From contig JAECYW010000010.1 of NCBI GenBank assembly GCA_023014335.1, positions 2,418,001 through 2,482,000 on the forward strand: a stretch of DNA of 64,000 nucleotides, written 5' to 3'. The DNA comes from Galerina marginata. Taxonomy: Eukaryota > Basidiomycota > Agaricomycetes > Agaricales > Galerinaceae. Shown piece by piece: positions 1-12,647 of the stretch (its first letter is position 1; every line of letters starts with the position of its first letter). The notes below the pieces were generated by a model that saw only the letters and a program-made list of their open reading frames with translations, ran no database searches and was not told the origin of the DNA. The position numbers were made by a program, and so were the translations under genes.

Positions 1-1870
1 ATTCATCGATGCGGCTATGTATGTCTGTCAATATATTCTTGTCCACTTTCCTAACTTTTACTCACAACATGTACGTCCAACAGTATTCCAGAACAAGGAT
101 CTATCAGCAGTATCCAAGAAGGACCTTCCAGGATCAACTACTTCAAAGCACCGAGGCAAATTAATGAGGACCAATGGACCTTCATGCTAGGGCCGCGGCT
201 TTTCATACTTCAAAAGATTCCATTTGTTATTCCATTTGAGGTGCGAGTCTCGATCTTCCAGGACCTAATCGCAAACGATAGAGTGTTGCATGGCTCAACT
301 GAGAGACTCAATGCCTTGGGGCACGATCAAAGGACGAGGGTGAAGATCCGTCGAGGCATGCTCGTTCACGGACTGGCTAGGCTTGCTGAAGTCAATCTGA
401 AAGCGCCTCTCGAGATAGTTATGGTTGATCAGTTTGGGCATGAGGAGTAAGTAATTGAATCATCTTTCGCGTTTAAGGGCGGATCTGACATACTTCGGTT
501 GATTGACTTAGGGAGGGAAGTGATGACGGAAGCTACTTCAAGAAATTCTTTACGTCGTTCTGCCGAGGCTTGCTGGGGACAAAGTCTGGGCTGTGGTCGG
601 AAAATCAGTGGGGCGAGTTGTACCCGACATCGCATCCACATGCAATCGAGGGTGCCTTTGGTTGATGTTTATCTTGTAGTCAAATTCTTACTGCCGCTCT
701 CTTTTAGACCGCGCCTTAGACTGGTATTTGTTCCTAGGACGGATGGTTGGCAAAGCAATGTATGACGGAATTTTGGTGGACGTTATGTTTGCTTGTTTTT
801 TTCTATCCAAGGTAAGCTTGTTTACTTCGCATGTGCTTGAGTTTGAACTTACAGTGAAAAGTAGTGGCTACGCAGGAAATGCTACCTCGATGACCTCTCT
901 TCACTAGATCAAGAGCATTATCACCGCCTTCTCTCCCTCAAACACTCCAGTGAAAATATTGTGGATCTTTCATTGCATTTTGCTATTGCCACAGAGGGTG
1001 AGGCTGTTTCCTAAACAATTTGACCAATCAATTAATTGTCATCTGTTAGAACTTGGAGTGACAAAGTGGGTGGACCTCATCCCAAATGGTCGGGAAATTG
1101 CAGTCACCAGCGAGAATAAACTACATTATATCGACCTTTCCGCCCGTTACCGCCTGAATGCGCAGGTCAAGCGGCAGAGCAATGCTTTCCTCACGGGCCT
1201 GTCGCAATTGATCCGGCCAGAATGGTTGAAGTACGTTTTGCACTTTATATTTCCCCTGTGATTCAATTGTAATTGGAAAAATTGTCAGACTGTTTAACCA
1301 GCGAGAACTTCAGATACTAATTGGGGGTACATTTGCGCCGATCGACTTGGACGACCTCCGCCGCCATACAACTTACGAAGGGATTTATCATAGTGGCCAC
1401 GAGACGATTGTCGCATTTTGGCGGGTACGCCTCGTTATTTTTAGTGTATCCCAAGTTCTGGTTGTAATTGACCGACTTAGGTTGTCAATTCCTTCCACCG
1501 ATGGCAAAAACACAATTTACTGCGGTTTGTAACGAGCTGCAGTCGTCCACATGTACTGTAAGCGGTGCTTTCTCTTGATATATTGTTTCACAAATTTGCT
1601 TCAACTATAAATTCCAGAGGATTTAAAGAACTCTCTCCGAACTTCTCGATACGCGATGACGGATCGGATGAAAATCAGGTTCCCTCTTCTCGGACATGTG
1701 TCAATCTTCTCAAAGTGAGACAGAGTCATTCTATTTTTCTTCCTTTGATGCCGTGATGGGCTGACGTGCGCTTCCTTACGTCTTAGCTTCCTGCATATAA
1801 AAGTGAGCGTCAACTGCGCGAAATGTTGTTGGAAGCCATTTCTTTCAGAGCCGGGTTTGATTCGTCTTGA
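1..1870 (+). CDS. HECT-type E3 ubiquitin ligase, UBE3C/Hul5-like, copy A (5' part outside window)
   Basis: This is the C-terminal 443 residues of a UBE3C/Hul5-type HECT ubiquitin ligase; the family extends ubiquitin chains on proteasome-bound substrates. Ten exons are visible: 1-18, 84-446, 512-651, 708-811, 865-997, 1050-1230, 1289-1424, 1481-1557, 1618-1714 and 1787-1870, all with GT-AG borders and consistent phase. The IPFVIPFEVRVSIF block opens the HECT domain. LGRMVGKAMYDGIL, PIDLDDLRRHT and the catalytic-site block LLRFVTSCSRPH follow; the active cysteine codon is 1538-1540, 65 residues before the stop. The C-terminus GFDSS matches the hydrophobic tail of the family. No frameshift or stop is seen in the visible part. 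The usual EAGIDGGG stretch reads EEGSDDGS here. Two further copies lie at 27876-31685 and 39521-43271. Family assignment is secure; activity is inferred. Confidence 0.88.
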
Positions 1871-2310
1871 AATGTAACGAATTTGCGGGTAATTAGTGTA
1901 TAATCCTTCCCTTTAAAGTTTCCTTCGTTGATTTACGGTCTCGTCTTTATCTCGACTCTCGAGAGGAACCGCATTATACTCGATACGCATTTTCTCCGTC
2001 AAACTAATTCCTTAGTATGCTGATGCATCATAACCGGTGTAGCTGTGAGCAGTGAGCCAAGATATATGGGTCGTGTCTATTGGAGACCGATGATTTTCGC
2101 CGATGTTCAATGGTATTGCCACCTTGGCGCATATCACTCTTCTAAAGTAGCCTTGGGTTCGAAAATCATCACAAAAACCCACCGCCCCGTTGTTCCCTTC
2201 TTCTTTGCTGCTTCACTAGAATATTATGCTATCCATTTTCTTATGATTCTGAACCGGCAGGCTGCTTCGACATTTAGGAAGTGAGTAATGAGGTTTTGGG
2301 TAGGCTGGGC
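1871..2310. other. Intergenic, no gene seen
   Basis: This is the 3' flank of HECT copy A up to repeat R1. A 79-codon reading frame (2045-2284) has no recognisable motif and no paralogue behind the other two HECT copies, so I leave it out. Confidence 0.5.
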
Positions 2311-4130
2311 GTCAAAAGCACTGCATTTGGAAGTAGAGACGCGTCGCGTCGCGTCATCGTATCAATCACGTGTCTGTTGAGATCATGATCAAACTTCGCC
2401 CTTCCCGTCCTTCCCGTCCTCGCCCATGGGGACCGACATCCATTCTTCCCTGCCTATTTCTTCCACGTACAGTTCTCTTTCGATCATCTACAGCATATAG
2501 AACTCACTTATGGCCTATATTCTCCTGGAATACTCAATGCCTTGAGGATCTCAAAGCTCAAACGACGTGTCTTTTTCGCCTGTCGTCTCTCTTCCAGGTT
2601 TCTTGCTCCTCATGAGCTCTTGGATGTCATAACGCAGGTTCTAGGTGAGCAAACAAGGTCTCTGGCATAAACTCTTCGCTAATCCTTTCTAAAATCCCAG
2701 CTCTTATTATGACGAGCTACCTTTGCTGGAGTGCGATTCCTCCGATACAAACTCACCAACACGCTGATCTCGCATCGTCGTTGAAATCGCAGCACGGCTC
2801 TTCAAGCTTCAGTAGGGGAACAAGGAAACAAGGTACGTGCATTCCAGTTCGATGCTTTTTCTGAAGTCGATGCTAAATACACTTCGTCGCTCTGTAGCTG
2901 GTTGTTGGTTCAGCTTGGCGCTACTTTTTACTCTGCAAGGCCAGCTCTTTGTTCGCGCGCGCACTTCGCGCAGGAGAGGTTACCGAATTCTACGCGAATT
3001 TCCTACCCCTCTACACCAGCTGATGCCATTTCTTTGATTGTTCTTACGCTACGCATCGAGGAGGAACACCCAGTCGCGTGGCCAGGTTCCGCATTCCCGT
3101 TATTTCGAATGCGCCGGTCATTCCGTAGTTAGTTGTTGGGGCTTCAAAACCCGCTACTCCTTCGACCCCTTCTATGAGCTCACACCCTGTAAACTATCGG
3201 GATGCTCGATCGCCGCGTCGACTCGTCTTCTGCCCCCTCGTCACCCTCCGCTCATTCTGTAGCAATTCTCTCCTTCAAACTTCGCTTCCCGTGCAAGTCG
3301 GTCCCAATGTTTGCCTCCGTCTTACCAACACTGATAAGGATGAGCTGCAGGCTCGCCCCGCTTCATTTCTCTAAAAACAACGCCGCGGGTGGGATGAGGC
3401 AGACGGCTCGGGTGTTTGTGCTGAAGATTCAAACGGGCTGGATATAGTGGAGGAGGACGAGGTAGAGTCGCTCTTCCTTTAAGACAGTCAACTGGTAAGC
3501 TCAGATCTCTTGTACGACCTCTAATTACTGCTGCTTTCTCTAGAATCGGACTCGTTTTTATAACGAGCCAGTTTTTCTTTCGAGTTTCCATATTATCACC
3601 ATACAGATACTCGATCTCCATATCGGTCCATCGTCCGCCGCTATTCCTCGAGCTGGATTCTGCGTCATTTGTCTGCGACCGGTCATGACCACCTGTCTCG
3701 AAATTTCGCTGACCCTCTCCCTTCCAGTTCCTAAATCCTTTACTTGTTGTTCTGCATTTACGCGGTCGTTGCTGCCCTCCCGCGCTCCACCTTCTTTGCC
3801 TCTGTCCCTCTCACAGGGCGGGTCGTACGTACGACCACTGGCCCTGGGATACGGACATCTTGCAATACCAGCAAGAAAATGCGCCCCGGGAGAGTTATCG
3901 TCGCGTTTCCGAGTCAAGTTTATGCGAGAACTTTGAGAAGGAGGGGCGTGGTGATAGGAAGCTGGTATTGATGTTGATGGTCTTGTCGGCGGGTGCTCGA
4001 GTTGCAGCGGCAGTGGGTGAAGTTTTGATCACGTCTGCAAGCGGATGGGAGAGCAGTGCGACGCAGAGCAAGGACGACGGGCTCGGCGGGGTGGGTAGGA
4101 TGTACTGATGGATAACGCTGCGCACTCCAT
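2311..4130 (+). repeat. Dispersed repeat family R, copy R1
   Basis: First of about nine related segments. Order: GCATTTGG block, GACGCGTCGCGTC palindrome plus CACGTG (2337-2374), pyrimidine-rich leader, CTCTTTCGATC, a block around AACTCACTTATGGCC, an intron-like stretch opening GTGAGCAAACAAGG, a short exon-like block, then a 65-nt intron-like element at 2833-2897 (GTACGTG to TCTGTAG). A GC-rich C/T-biased tail with the motif CTCGATCGCCGCGTCGACTCG (first 20 bases near 3205) follows. Reading frames are short and frameshifted relative to other copies. It could be a decayed gene family with its promoter or an unclassified element; I cannot name a product. The end is approximate. Confidence 0.55.
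2337..2374 (+). promoter_or_regulatory. GC palindrome plus CACGTG, promoter-like block of R1
   Basis: It contains ACGCGTCGCGTCGCGTCA followed 11 bases later by CACGTG. The same pairing opens R2, R3, R4, R5 and R8, and on the minus strand it precedes Q1. The regulatory role is inferred from conservation and position. Confidence 0.45.
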
Positions 4131-4800
4131 ACCAGCCTCGACTTCACGACATCCACGGTTGCCGATTAATAATCCAGTGGGAGGTCTACCCTTCCTTCTT
4201 TTTCAATATCAATGCAGTGTAGTTCGTATGGCGGTTAAAATTCCTTGTTCCGATGTTTAATGCGTGCTGACTTTGGTTTTTATTTGGCGCTAGAAATACT
4301 CTAGGTGTGAATGGTTGATATATCTTGGTCTGCCATTCTGAAGCTAAAGCCGCTGGTTACTTCAATTCGACTTTCAGAAACCAAGTAAGTAGTGAGTAAA
4401 GTTCGGGTGGGCTGTGGTTCATGAGCTCCAGATCAAACTGATATCTCTCATGGCAGTTTTTTATTACATCGAATTCGTTGATTACTAGGTTAAACTTGAA
4501 TATTAAATGCTCACATTATCTACATTTCACCGTATCCTACATGCCTACCATTCGATTAGCGCCATTTCCTTTCGCGTAAGCCCCACAATTGACAACTTTA
4601 GACTTCTTCCAGTAGCGACATAACATCGATCCTAACTTCTCAGATACTCTAGTCTATTATCAGTCTCTGAATGGTAAAGGGGAAAACAGATGAAATCGTC
4701 GATGGTGCTATGAGGGAGGATGAACATTGCGTAGGAGGAATAATGAATGAAATTATAACTTATAAGTGTAAATTATCTCGGATTGTTAAAACAGCAGTGT
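4131..4800. other. Spacer between R1 and R2
   Basis: AT-richer DNA with no coding signal that I can support; no paralogous sequence was recognised elsewhere in the window. Confidence 0.5.
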
Positions 4801-4804
4801 CGTC

Positions 4805-7740
4805 AAACGCGCTGCATTTGGGAATAGACTCGAGACGCGTCGCGTCAACGTGCATTTCGATCACGTGTCTGTTGCAATCAATTTTCGCTTCCCGCCATTC
4901 CCGCCTCCCGCGTACCGACATCCACTCTTCCCTGCCTGTTTCCTTCACGTAAAGCTCTCTTTCGAGCATCTATCATCTGCAGCATGCCGAACTCACTTAT
5001 GGCCTCTACTGTCTTGGAATTCTCGACGACTTGAAGATCCTGGCAACTCATACGACGCGGTGTATTTCCTTTTCGTGTGCCGTTTCTATTTCTTTTCTAG
5101 GTTCCTTGCTCCTCACCATCTCTTGGAGGTCAAAACGCAGTTTCTAGGTGAGCAAACAAGGTCTTTGGCTAGACTATTTGCTAATCTTTTCTAAGAACGA
5201 AAGGTCGTGTTGTTACGAACTACTTTGCTGGCCTGCGATTCTTCCGTGCTCGCAAGACCTCTGAATGCGCCGACCTCGTAACGCAACAATGGGCCTTTAG
5301 GGGAGGAACAATGCGGCTAGGTACGTACCTCCTACTTGATTTCTTCCTTTGAAGTCGAAGTTAAACACAATTCGTTGCTCTGTAGCACGTCGTTGGTACC
5401 ACTCTTTTCGCTTCAAGATAGGCTCTTCGCTCGCGATCCTTGGACTCTAAGCACAAGATTTCCGCCTTCTACGCGTATTTCTTGCCCCTTTACTCGGGCT
5501 TCTGCCGCTGCCTTGCTTGTTCTTCCGCTACGTACCAGGAAGGAGAGCCGCACTCGCGCAGAAGATTCTACATTCCCGTTGTTTCCCGAATGTCCCAGTC
5601 GTGTGGTTCGCCGTTGGGGCTCCAAGCCCCAGGATCCGCTCGCCCTTTGACCCCTCTTATAAGCCCCCTGTCCCCACCCCGCAAGCTACTACGGTGCTCG
5701 ATCGCCACGTCGACTCATCTTTAGCCACATCGCCACTACCTGCCTACCATTTCGCCTCGTCTACGGGGCTGGCGGGATCTTCAAATCCTCTACTCCAAAT
5801 CTACTCGTCCCCCTCGTCGCAGCCCTCCCGCGGCGCATCCTCTTTACTCAGCTCCAGGGCGAATCGTATGATCGCTGGCACTGAGATATGGGCATTAGGT
5901 GGTGAATTGCCTGCTGCAGCAAAGCTTTTGTCCCGTTAGCGGGTCAGATGTACTCGTATGATGGAACAATGAGACGGATCCGGAGGGAAGTGCGATAGGG
6001 AAGGGCGGGGTGGGGTGGGCGGCTGTAGCTAGTGCTAATCTTGCTGGCGTGCTGCTGGTACTGCCAGTAGGCGGGTAGTTCGCGACCCAGCCATAATCGA
6101 GGGACGAGTGGACGGTGCCTCGGCTAGCATCCATATAAGTCCGAATACGACGACGACAAGCCCTCTCGACCGCATACATCCACGCCTTGGCAACCCCACC
6201 GATCGATTTGCCTTTATTCTCGACCAGGTACGTGCCTCCTGGTCTGTCTTTTCCTTTGTATGCGATGCTGAACACCCTGTCGTTCTGTAGCTCGCTGTTG
6301 ATGCAAGTTTGAAACGTCTTCACCGTCCACAAGCTGGAATTCAACCCTTTGTTCATTTCAGACGGGCTGAAGTCCTGTCCCTGCCCACCCCGCCCGCCCT
6401 GGTGCACCGCACCGTAGTACCACATCGTCATTCGTTTAAACCAGGTGGATCGTACTGGCGCCCCTGGTCCTGTGTATTGGAATGGGGTCGGGCTACTGAC
6501 GAAGCCGCTGCTTTAGGCGTGTTTTCTTCATGTTAGATGGTGTAAGCAAACAATAAGTTGTGCAGTCTGCACAAGTCTTTTCTGTCCGTTTCACGTCGAA
6601 TTATCAATCGTCTCCTCTTCAGGACAGCGGGAAGGATATCCTGCGACCCGGCGTATCGCGTGCTAGAGGAAATGCCGCGGCAGAGATTTCGTTTGTGCGT
6701 TGGGCGTATAGGGAAACGTGCGACGGAGGGGCGGGGCACGTGGCGGGGTGGGGTGGTGCGAGTAGTGGTGCTGCAGCTTCTGGTGCGCTGCTTATAGTGG
6801 ATCGAAACAGCCGGGTTCGCAAGCTAGGTATACTCAAGGAGGAAGATAAATGTCATTCGGCTGGGACGCAACCAGTACGAATACGATAACGTCCCCGCCC
6901 CGCCTCCCCTTCAACCACAGGATCTGCTCTCCATTCTCCGTTCTCCGTTCCCGTCTCTACATCACCCCATGCATATCCCCGTCGCTATCCGCCTCCTGCC
7001 AGCGTGGTTGACTCGTGATACGCGGACCTACCATTCAACGGTTTGGGATCCATCCGTGCGGCTGCTGCTCAAAATGCAGACCCCTTACCCACCTCTTCCG
7101 CTTTCCTCCCGCTTCGAATGCATTGTCGACGCCCACCTCTGGCCCTAGTCAAACTCACTAATACGACCCGCAGCCGCCCGACCCGTCATCTGCACAAGTG
7201 CTGTCGACTGGAGCAAACCACACTCGTTCTACGGTTTCTGCTCGTTCCGAACTGTGATAACTCGCCGTGGCGCGTGAGGACGAGCCCCTGGGTCGGCGAT
7301 GCTGGGAGTCTTTCCCTTTTCTTCGTTTTGGCGGCTGTTTGGTGGGACAAGGAGACGTGTCACTGGGCAGGCGGGATTGGGCAGGCGGGATTGAGCACGC
7401 GTCGACCTTTTTTATCTTGCTAGGATGCCCGGAGACCCTCGAACGCGCCGGGATTTCCCTTCATGGTTCTAGGGTGGAGGGGTGAGCAAATAGGTATGTA
7501 CCTTTTAGCTTTACCTGCTCTAAAGTTGAAACTAAACGCTGTATGTCGTTCTGCAGCTAGCACTAGCGCTGCTTTGCTCCGTTTCAAGAATCGAGCCACC
7601 CTGCACGACTCCTTTGAACCTAAGCAGTGCATACCTGCTGCTATTCACAGCGCATCCGTGTCGCTATCCACGCCTCTAATCTGCAGCTGCTAACGCGGGT
7701 ACTTTCGTTTTCCTGGGACTCTACTCCTGCTGAACTTTCC
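4805..7740 (+). repeat. Dispersed repeat family R, copy R2 (with internal re-duplication)
   Basis: Same order as R1: GCATTTGGGAATA, ACGCGTCGCGTCA with CACGTG at 4832-4868, pyrimidine-rich leader, CTCTTTCGAGC, ATGCCGAACTCAC, a GTGAGCAAACAAGG donor-like site, and the 65-nt intron-like element at 5321-5385. That intron-like element recurs at 6228-6290 and 7493-7555, so the 3' half has been duplicated inside this copy. Long open frames on the minus strand here (for example 5895-6431) are GC-driven shadows. No product is recognised. Confidence 0.55.
4832..4868 (+). promoter_or_regulatory. GC palindrome plus CACGTG, R2
   Basis: GACGCGTCGCGTCA followed by TCACGTGTCTGTTG; same block as in R1. Confidence 0.45.
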
Positions 7741-8195
7741 AACAACCTTGATGTGGCAAGTGTAAATTCGGTGTAAATTCGGTGTCGTTTTCTCCACCCT
7801 TCATATTCTATTTATCATGCCGTCCTCTTCCCCACTGTGAATATCTTGCATCGTTTCAACGTCGTACAATTGATAGTAACGGTTCCCAGAGATAGCAAAT
7901 TGAAGTCAAATCGCTTCGAATATTCATCGGTCGGATTGTTTTTACTTTTTGAGAGTTATAATTAGTAATCTGCAACATCTTGTAGAACACACAGGCCTTT
8001 TTTTACACGTCGACTAATTTTAACCCAAGTAACAAAGTTATGGTAGTTGGCCGCTAGGGACAGCCACACAGCACCGCCTTGTGAATACACAGACCACGGA
8101 GCGACTCACGTTTGCTTCGTTCCTTACCCTCCCACTATCTATCAGAATCACTGAATCCTTTGTTCAGCTCCGAAATTTGCTGGTGTCGCTTGGGT
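7741..8195. other. Upstream region of the NACHT gene
   Basis: It holds a direct duplication of GTGTAAATTCG near 7761-7784 and AT-rich sequence. It is likely the promoter and 5' leader of the gene starting at 8196; no discrete site can be defended. Confidence 0.35.
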
Positions 8196-10417
8196 ATGTT
8201 TCCTCGGAGCAACTTGAACATCAACGGTGGAGCCTTCACGCAGATAAACCAGATAAACAACGGGAATAGTGAGCAATGCTGGTCAACGACTTTCTTGGTG
8301 ACCTAAGACAACTAACTACCAAATCGTAGGAGGGTTCGAGCTTCTCAAGAACGCTGCTTCACCCGCTGCTTTCCACGATTCAGCCGATCGTCGTGATCCA
8401 CCGAAATGTCATCCCAATACGCGCGTCGCCATTGTGGAGAAACTCATGGGATGGGTTCACGGTCTCGATCCCGGAACACTGAACGCGCTCATCATATGGA
8501 TCTATGGACCTGCTGGGTCGGGAAAGTCTGCCATCGCACAGACAATCGCTGAACTTTGCGCCGAAGAGGGGACCCTCCTAGCAAGTTTCTTTTTCTTCCG
8601 TTCCGACCCCACTCGGAATCACTCCAGATCGTTGATTCCGACCATCGCCTACCAGATTGCCACACATTTTCCAAATTTCAGAGAGCGTATCACGGCAATC
8701 ATCGAAAACGATCCTCACATATTTAATCGCTCGCTGACGAAACAGATGACTTCCCTCATTATTGAACCTTTCCTAGCTCACGGAGATTCTGACATCCCAA
8801 ATTCCAGGTCCCTGATTATTATTGACGGACTGGACGAATGTGAGGACCGTGAAGGTCAACTTGACATCCTCCGCACGATCTCGAGTTCATTCCAGCAAAG
8901 TCATTTACCCTTTATTTTTTTAATTGCCAGTCGTCCCGAGTACGATATTACCAATGCATTTGGCGACGGGCATCTACAACAAATCACTTCCCGCCTCGCG
9001 TTAGACGATAACTACCAAGCATCGGATGATATCAGGCTATTCCTCAGGGACCAGTTCGCCCATATCAAGCAAAGTCACCCCTTAAAGGCACACATCGCGG
9101 ATGATTGGCCTGCGGAGGAGGTCTTGGATCAAGTCGTGGATAAATCATCTGGGCAGTTTATATATGCGTCTACTGTCTCAAATTTTGTGAAGTCTACTCG
9201 TCATCGCCCCCAAAACCGCCTCGAGATTGTACTCGGTTTGCACCCTTCGGGGTCGTTGCGCGATATGCCATTTGCAGGACTGGACGAGCTCTATCATCAT
9301 ATTTTCCGATCTGTTTTGAGTCTGGACGACGTTCTACGTGTTGTATCCTGGATTATACTCAGCTATTCGCACTATTCTCCTGACTGGTATATCCACCAGG
9401 TGGAGGATATGTTGTTGTTTGATAAGGGTGAAATCCAACTTTTATTTTGCGACCTCCATTCAATTATCAACATACGGGAAGATGACGGAAAGGGGTATCT
9501 GCATTTTTTTCATGCGTCCTTAGGGGACTTTCTTCTGGACGAGTCACGCTCAAAGAATTTGTACATTGATGCCCCCTTGCGATATGCCGAGTTTTGCCGT
9601 GCAATATTGCAGTACTTCCCCAGTCAGTATGCTACCTGTTCACATGCTTACTCTCATATTCATATGATGCACAGGGATTCCTACAGGATGTGTATCAATA
9701 TTTCAACTTCAGGACACCCTTGAGACCTGTATGAAGCTGGCAGAGCCAACCGCTGAGCTTCGACGAGAACTCTTAAACTTTAACATTACTCGATATTTTC
9801 AAGCAAGTTTTAGTCACGAAATCTTCTGGTGTGTGCCAAACATTCTCGATTCTTTCAAGCATTCGGTATGCAATAACACCTGATATTCTTGAACCTCCTC
9901 TGATCAATGATTTCTGCAGAAATTTACCGATGCGCACGACATTTTTTCTTATCATATGCGAATGTTCGAGGATTATGCAATCGCTCAATTAAAAACCTAT
10001 TACTCGGAACATCAATTGCTTTCCCTCATTGCGATTATTGGATGCCATTCTGATGGACTTGATGGTTGGAGGTTCGGTTGTGGGATCCATCGTCTGTTTA
10101 AGATTGGCCAAAGGGTCCGATGTATTGACCAGAACGGTCTTGGATGCTTGCCAATGGGACCTAAAACATATGGTATACTCGCCCCTGACAGCTACCTCGA
10201 ATTTTTGAGATCATTTCTCAACGACAGCGCTGGATCAAGAGTTTGCATCCTAGACGGCCAAAAATATGCCAGTGCGGCGCTATATGTTCTGCAGTACACC
10301 TGCCCTCCCTCCGAAAAACAGCACCAACTTTTCAAAGTAGCTACCCACCGCCACGTACCTGCGTTTAAAATTCTTCCATGGAAATGGCACCGAAAAAAAC
10401 CAGAAAGAACGTGTATT

Positions 10418-11797
10418 GGAAAGTCTCATCAAAATGTGATACTTTGTGAGTTTTTTGAGTCCTCGTGAGACTTGGTGATACTTTGAGATTCTGTGATACT
10501 TTGTGATACTCTAGCGAGACTTCGTGAGTCCGGGATACTTCGTGATACTTTGTGAGACTTCAAAGTCCGGTGAGACTTGGTGAGACTTGGTGAGACCCAG
10601 CAGAATTTCGGCATATATAAAGCTTCGTTTATTCAAACTGATTCCCCATTTCCTTTCCTCCCCCACCTGTGGGTATCGTTGACGGTTGACGCTAGGTAAA
10701 GTTGCTTACGCCCCGCCTGTCGCTTAATCTTACCGCGCGCTGCCTCTCAATGTTACCGCGCGCTGCCTCTCAATGTTACCGCGCGCTGCCTCTCAGAGCC
10801 GCCGCCTCGCCTCTCGCCCGTCACGCTCATTCGGCGCCGTGCCGCCTTTCTACCATTCCTAGCCTATTCGTATTCGGCTGCCCGAGCACCCGTGTTGGCA
10901 GCCTCCTGCTGCTTTGTCTCCAGGTAGGCTCCTAGCACCTCACGTTTGCATTTGACCGCTGCTGCGTACCGCCTCTTCCGCGAGTTGTTCGCGAGCCGAG
11001 GCATCGTCTCCGCTGTAGGCGTTGTCCTCGCGCTTTGGAACTACCTAAATATTTATACAATAATCGTAGATACTTTGAAATGTATTTTGCTAGAATTGAA
11101 TGAATAAACTGCGCTTTTTTGGGCCATAACTTTACAATTTCAAGTGTAAGGACTCTAGTACGATATATACAGAACAGGCATGCATTCTGGCTTATTTCCC
11201 ACCAGAAAAATGGAAGTCAAATTCGAAGGAGACTGTTAAAAAATAGTACATTTTTTCTATTCCGACAGAAAACAGACTCCGCAATTAAATACTGAGCGCA
11301 GTGTGTAGTAAAATAGAAATTAGACAGGCAGGGATGCCCTCAATTGAGGGTGTATATACCTATGTACAAATACTCTAGAGCATAGTACATTAGAAAATCT
11401 ACTAAAAAGGTCCTGCGTGAACGAGTGAGGACATGGATTTTACTAATCTATGAAGTGTGAATAAGCGCCGGCTTAATTTGGCGCCGGCTCCTGCGTGGTG
11501 TTGGCGTTATCACTGCGGTGGGTGGCTGCGAGCGGGACTCAGCCTCGGGCTAGACGCAGAGCGGGAAACCGAGTAGGAGGGGAAAACAAGCACGCAGAGT
11601 TGGGGGGGGAGATGGATAGCCAGATCAGAGGTGGGCGTCGTATTTATATCAGCTTCAAACCGTAAGTCACAGACTTCAAAGTCTCGAGTCTCTCGAGTCT
11701 CATTGATACTTCCAGTAGTCTCACGAAGTATCACCAAGCCTCACGAAGTTTCGGTCTCACGAAGTCTCACGGAGATACAAGTCTCATGAGACTTTCC
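10418..11797. mobile_element. 1380-bp non-autonomous DNA element with subterminal repeats
   Basis: The ends are inverted: GGAAAGTCTCAT at 10418 and its complement ending at 11797, flanked by ATT on both sides (10415-10417, 11798-11800), a likely 3-bp target duplication. Inside each end lies an array of variants of GTGAGACTT/GTGATACTT (about 10435-10610) and the same in inverse orientation (about 11660-11790). No transposase frame is seen. Three-base duplications plus subterminal arrays recall CACTA-like elements, but the terminus is not CACTA, so the superfamily is left open. Confidence 0.72.
10730..10795. repeat. 23-bp tandem repeat, three copies
   Basis: The unit starts TTACCGCGCGCTGCCTC and repeats at 10730, 10753 and 10776 inside the element that splits the NACHT gene. 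Confidence 0.85.
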
Positions 11798-12157
11798 ATT
11801 TCACGTTTGTCCTCAAAAAAACTGTGGACAAGAGAAGTATTCAAGAGATGGGAAAAACAGCCAAAGCGTGATTTGTGGAGCCGTTCTGCCCTATTCCGCC
11901 GAAATATACGCAACTCATCCGCGCTTCACAACGGCTGGGTTCAGAGCCTCCGGGAAAACGAATACGGGGTAGCTTTTAAATTCGGTCTGGAGCGTTTACC
12001 GCCCTTGCTGAGCAGAGCCGGGCAATCAGAAGAACTGATTCAGTTTTCACGGCGATGCTCTTTTGGGCCATTTTCGGTCGTCTTTCCAAAAGAAATCAAA
12101 GCAGCGAGCCGAGCCATCACACGGTATCTGATAAGGATGCGGGTAGATGAGGTTTAG

Positions 12158-12591
12158 TTTTAGTTCACTGATTTTCACGTTATTGCTTTCTCAAAGTCGG
12201 TATTTTGTTACAATTGTTACAATATTATGACATCTATCTATGTACATCTACACGAGACTTTGGGTACTTTATGAAATTAACCTCGATAGACCTATAAAGA
12301 CAGGTTTACTACTCAGAATCGCATTACAGTTCTCAACCCTTGAACGTCAAATTTTTCTAATTAAAAATAAAGTGACATATCTGGGTAGGTAATACCTTTT
12401 GAATACCAGATTTTGTAGTAGCAGGAGAACGGGAAATGGTAGACTGGAACGGTGCGTGAAAGGTCTCATTTCACGACAATCACAGGCTTAGCGCTTAACG
12501 CACCTTCTGAGAGTGCATACCAGCTACCGACTCTTTTAATGAACCATGCTCCATCGTCTATTCCCTTCACCGAGGGTTCTATCCTAGCAAA
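12158..12591. other. Intergenic, no gene seen
   Basis: AT-rich 3' flank of the broken NACHT gene up to R3; nothing recognised. Confidence 0.5.
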
Positions 12592-12614
12592 GATGCATTT
12601 GGGAATTCCGAAGA

Positions 12615-12647
12615 GGGGCGCGTCGCGTCAACGTTCCAGTCACGTGT
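12615..12647 (+). promoter_or_regulatory. GC palindrome plus CACGTG, R3
   Basis: GGGGCGCGTCGCGTCAACG then CAGTCACGTG; same block as in the other R copies. Confidence 0.45.

Larger units (their letters stand above)
8196..12157 (+). pseudogene. NACHT (STAND) NTPase gene, split by a transposon
   Basis: Exon 1 is 8196-8268 and encodes the fungal NACHT N-terminus (NINGGAFTQINQI). An intron (8269-8329) leads to GFELLKNAASPAAFHDSADR and the NTPase core: Walker A GPAGSGKS (about residues 84-91), Walker B LIIIDGLDEC (about 186-195) and sensor FLIASRPE (about 220). These STAND proteins are used in fungal non-self recognition. The first frame runs to 9723. Sequence from about 9713 continues the family in another frame, so an intron I cannot place or a frameshift lies between 9620 and 9715. 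A second intron is 9866-9919. At 10418 the frame enters an inserted element and stops at 10468. Beyond the element, 11798-12157 resumes the same frame with SEELIQFSRR and AASRAITRYL, like the end of the family. I infer a gene disrupted near its C-terminus. Confidence 0.72.

Noticed and set aside
5895..6431. 178-codon minus-strand frame
   Set aside because: It lies in the duplicated part of R2, is not kept in other copies and has no domain. It is best explained by base composition.
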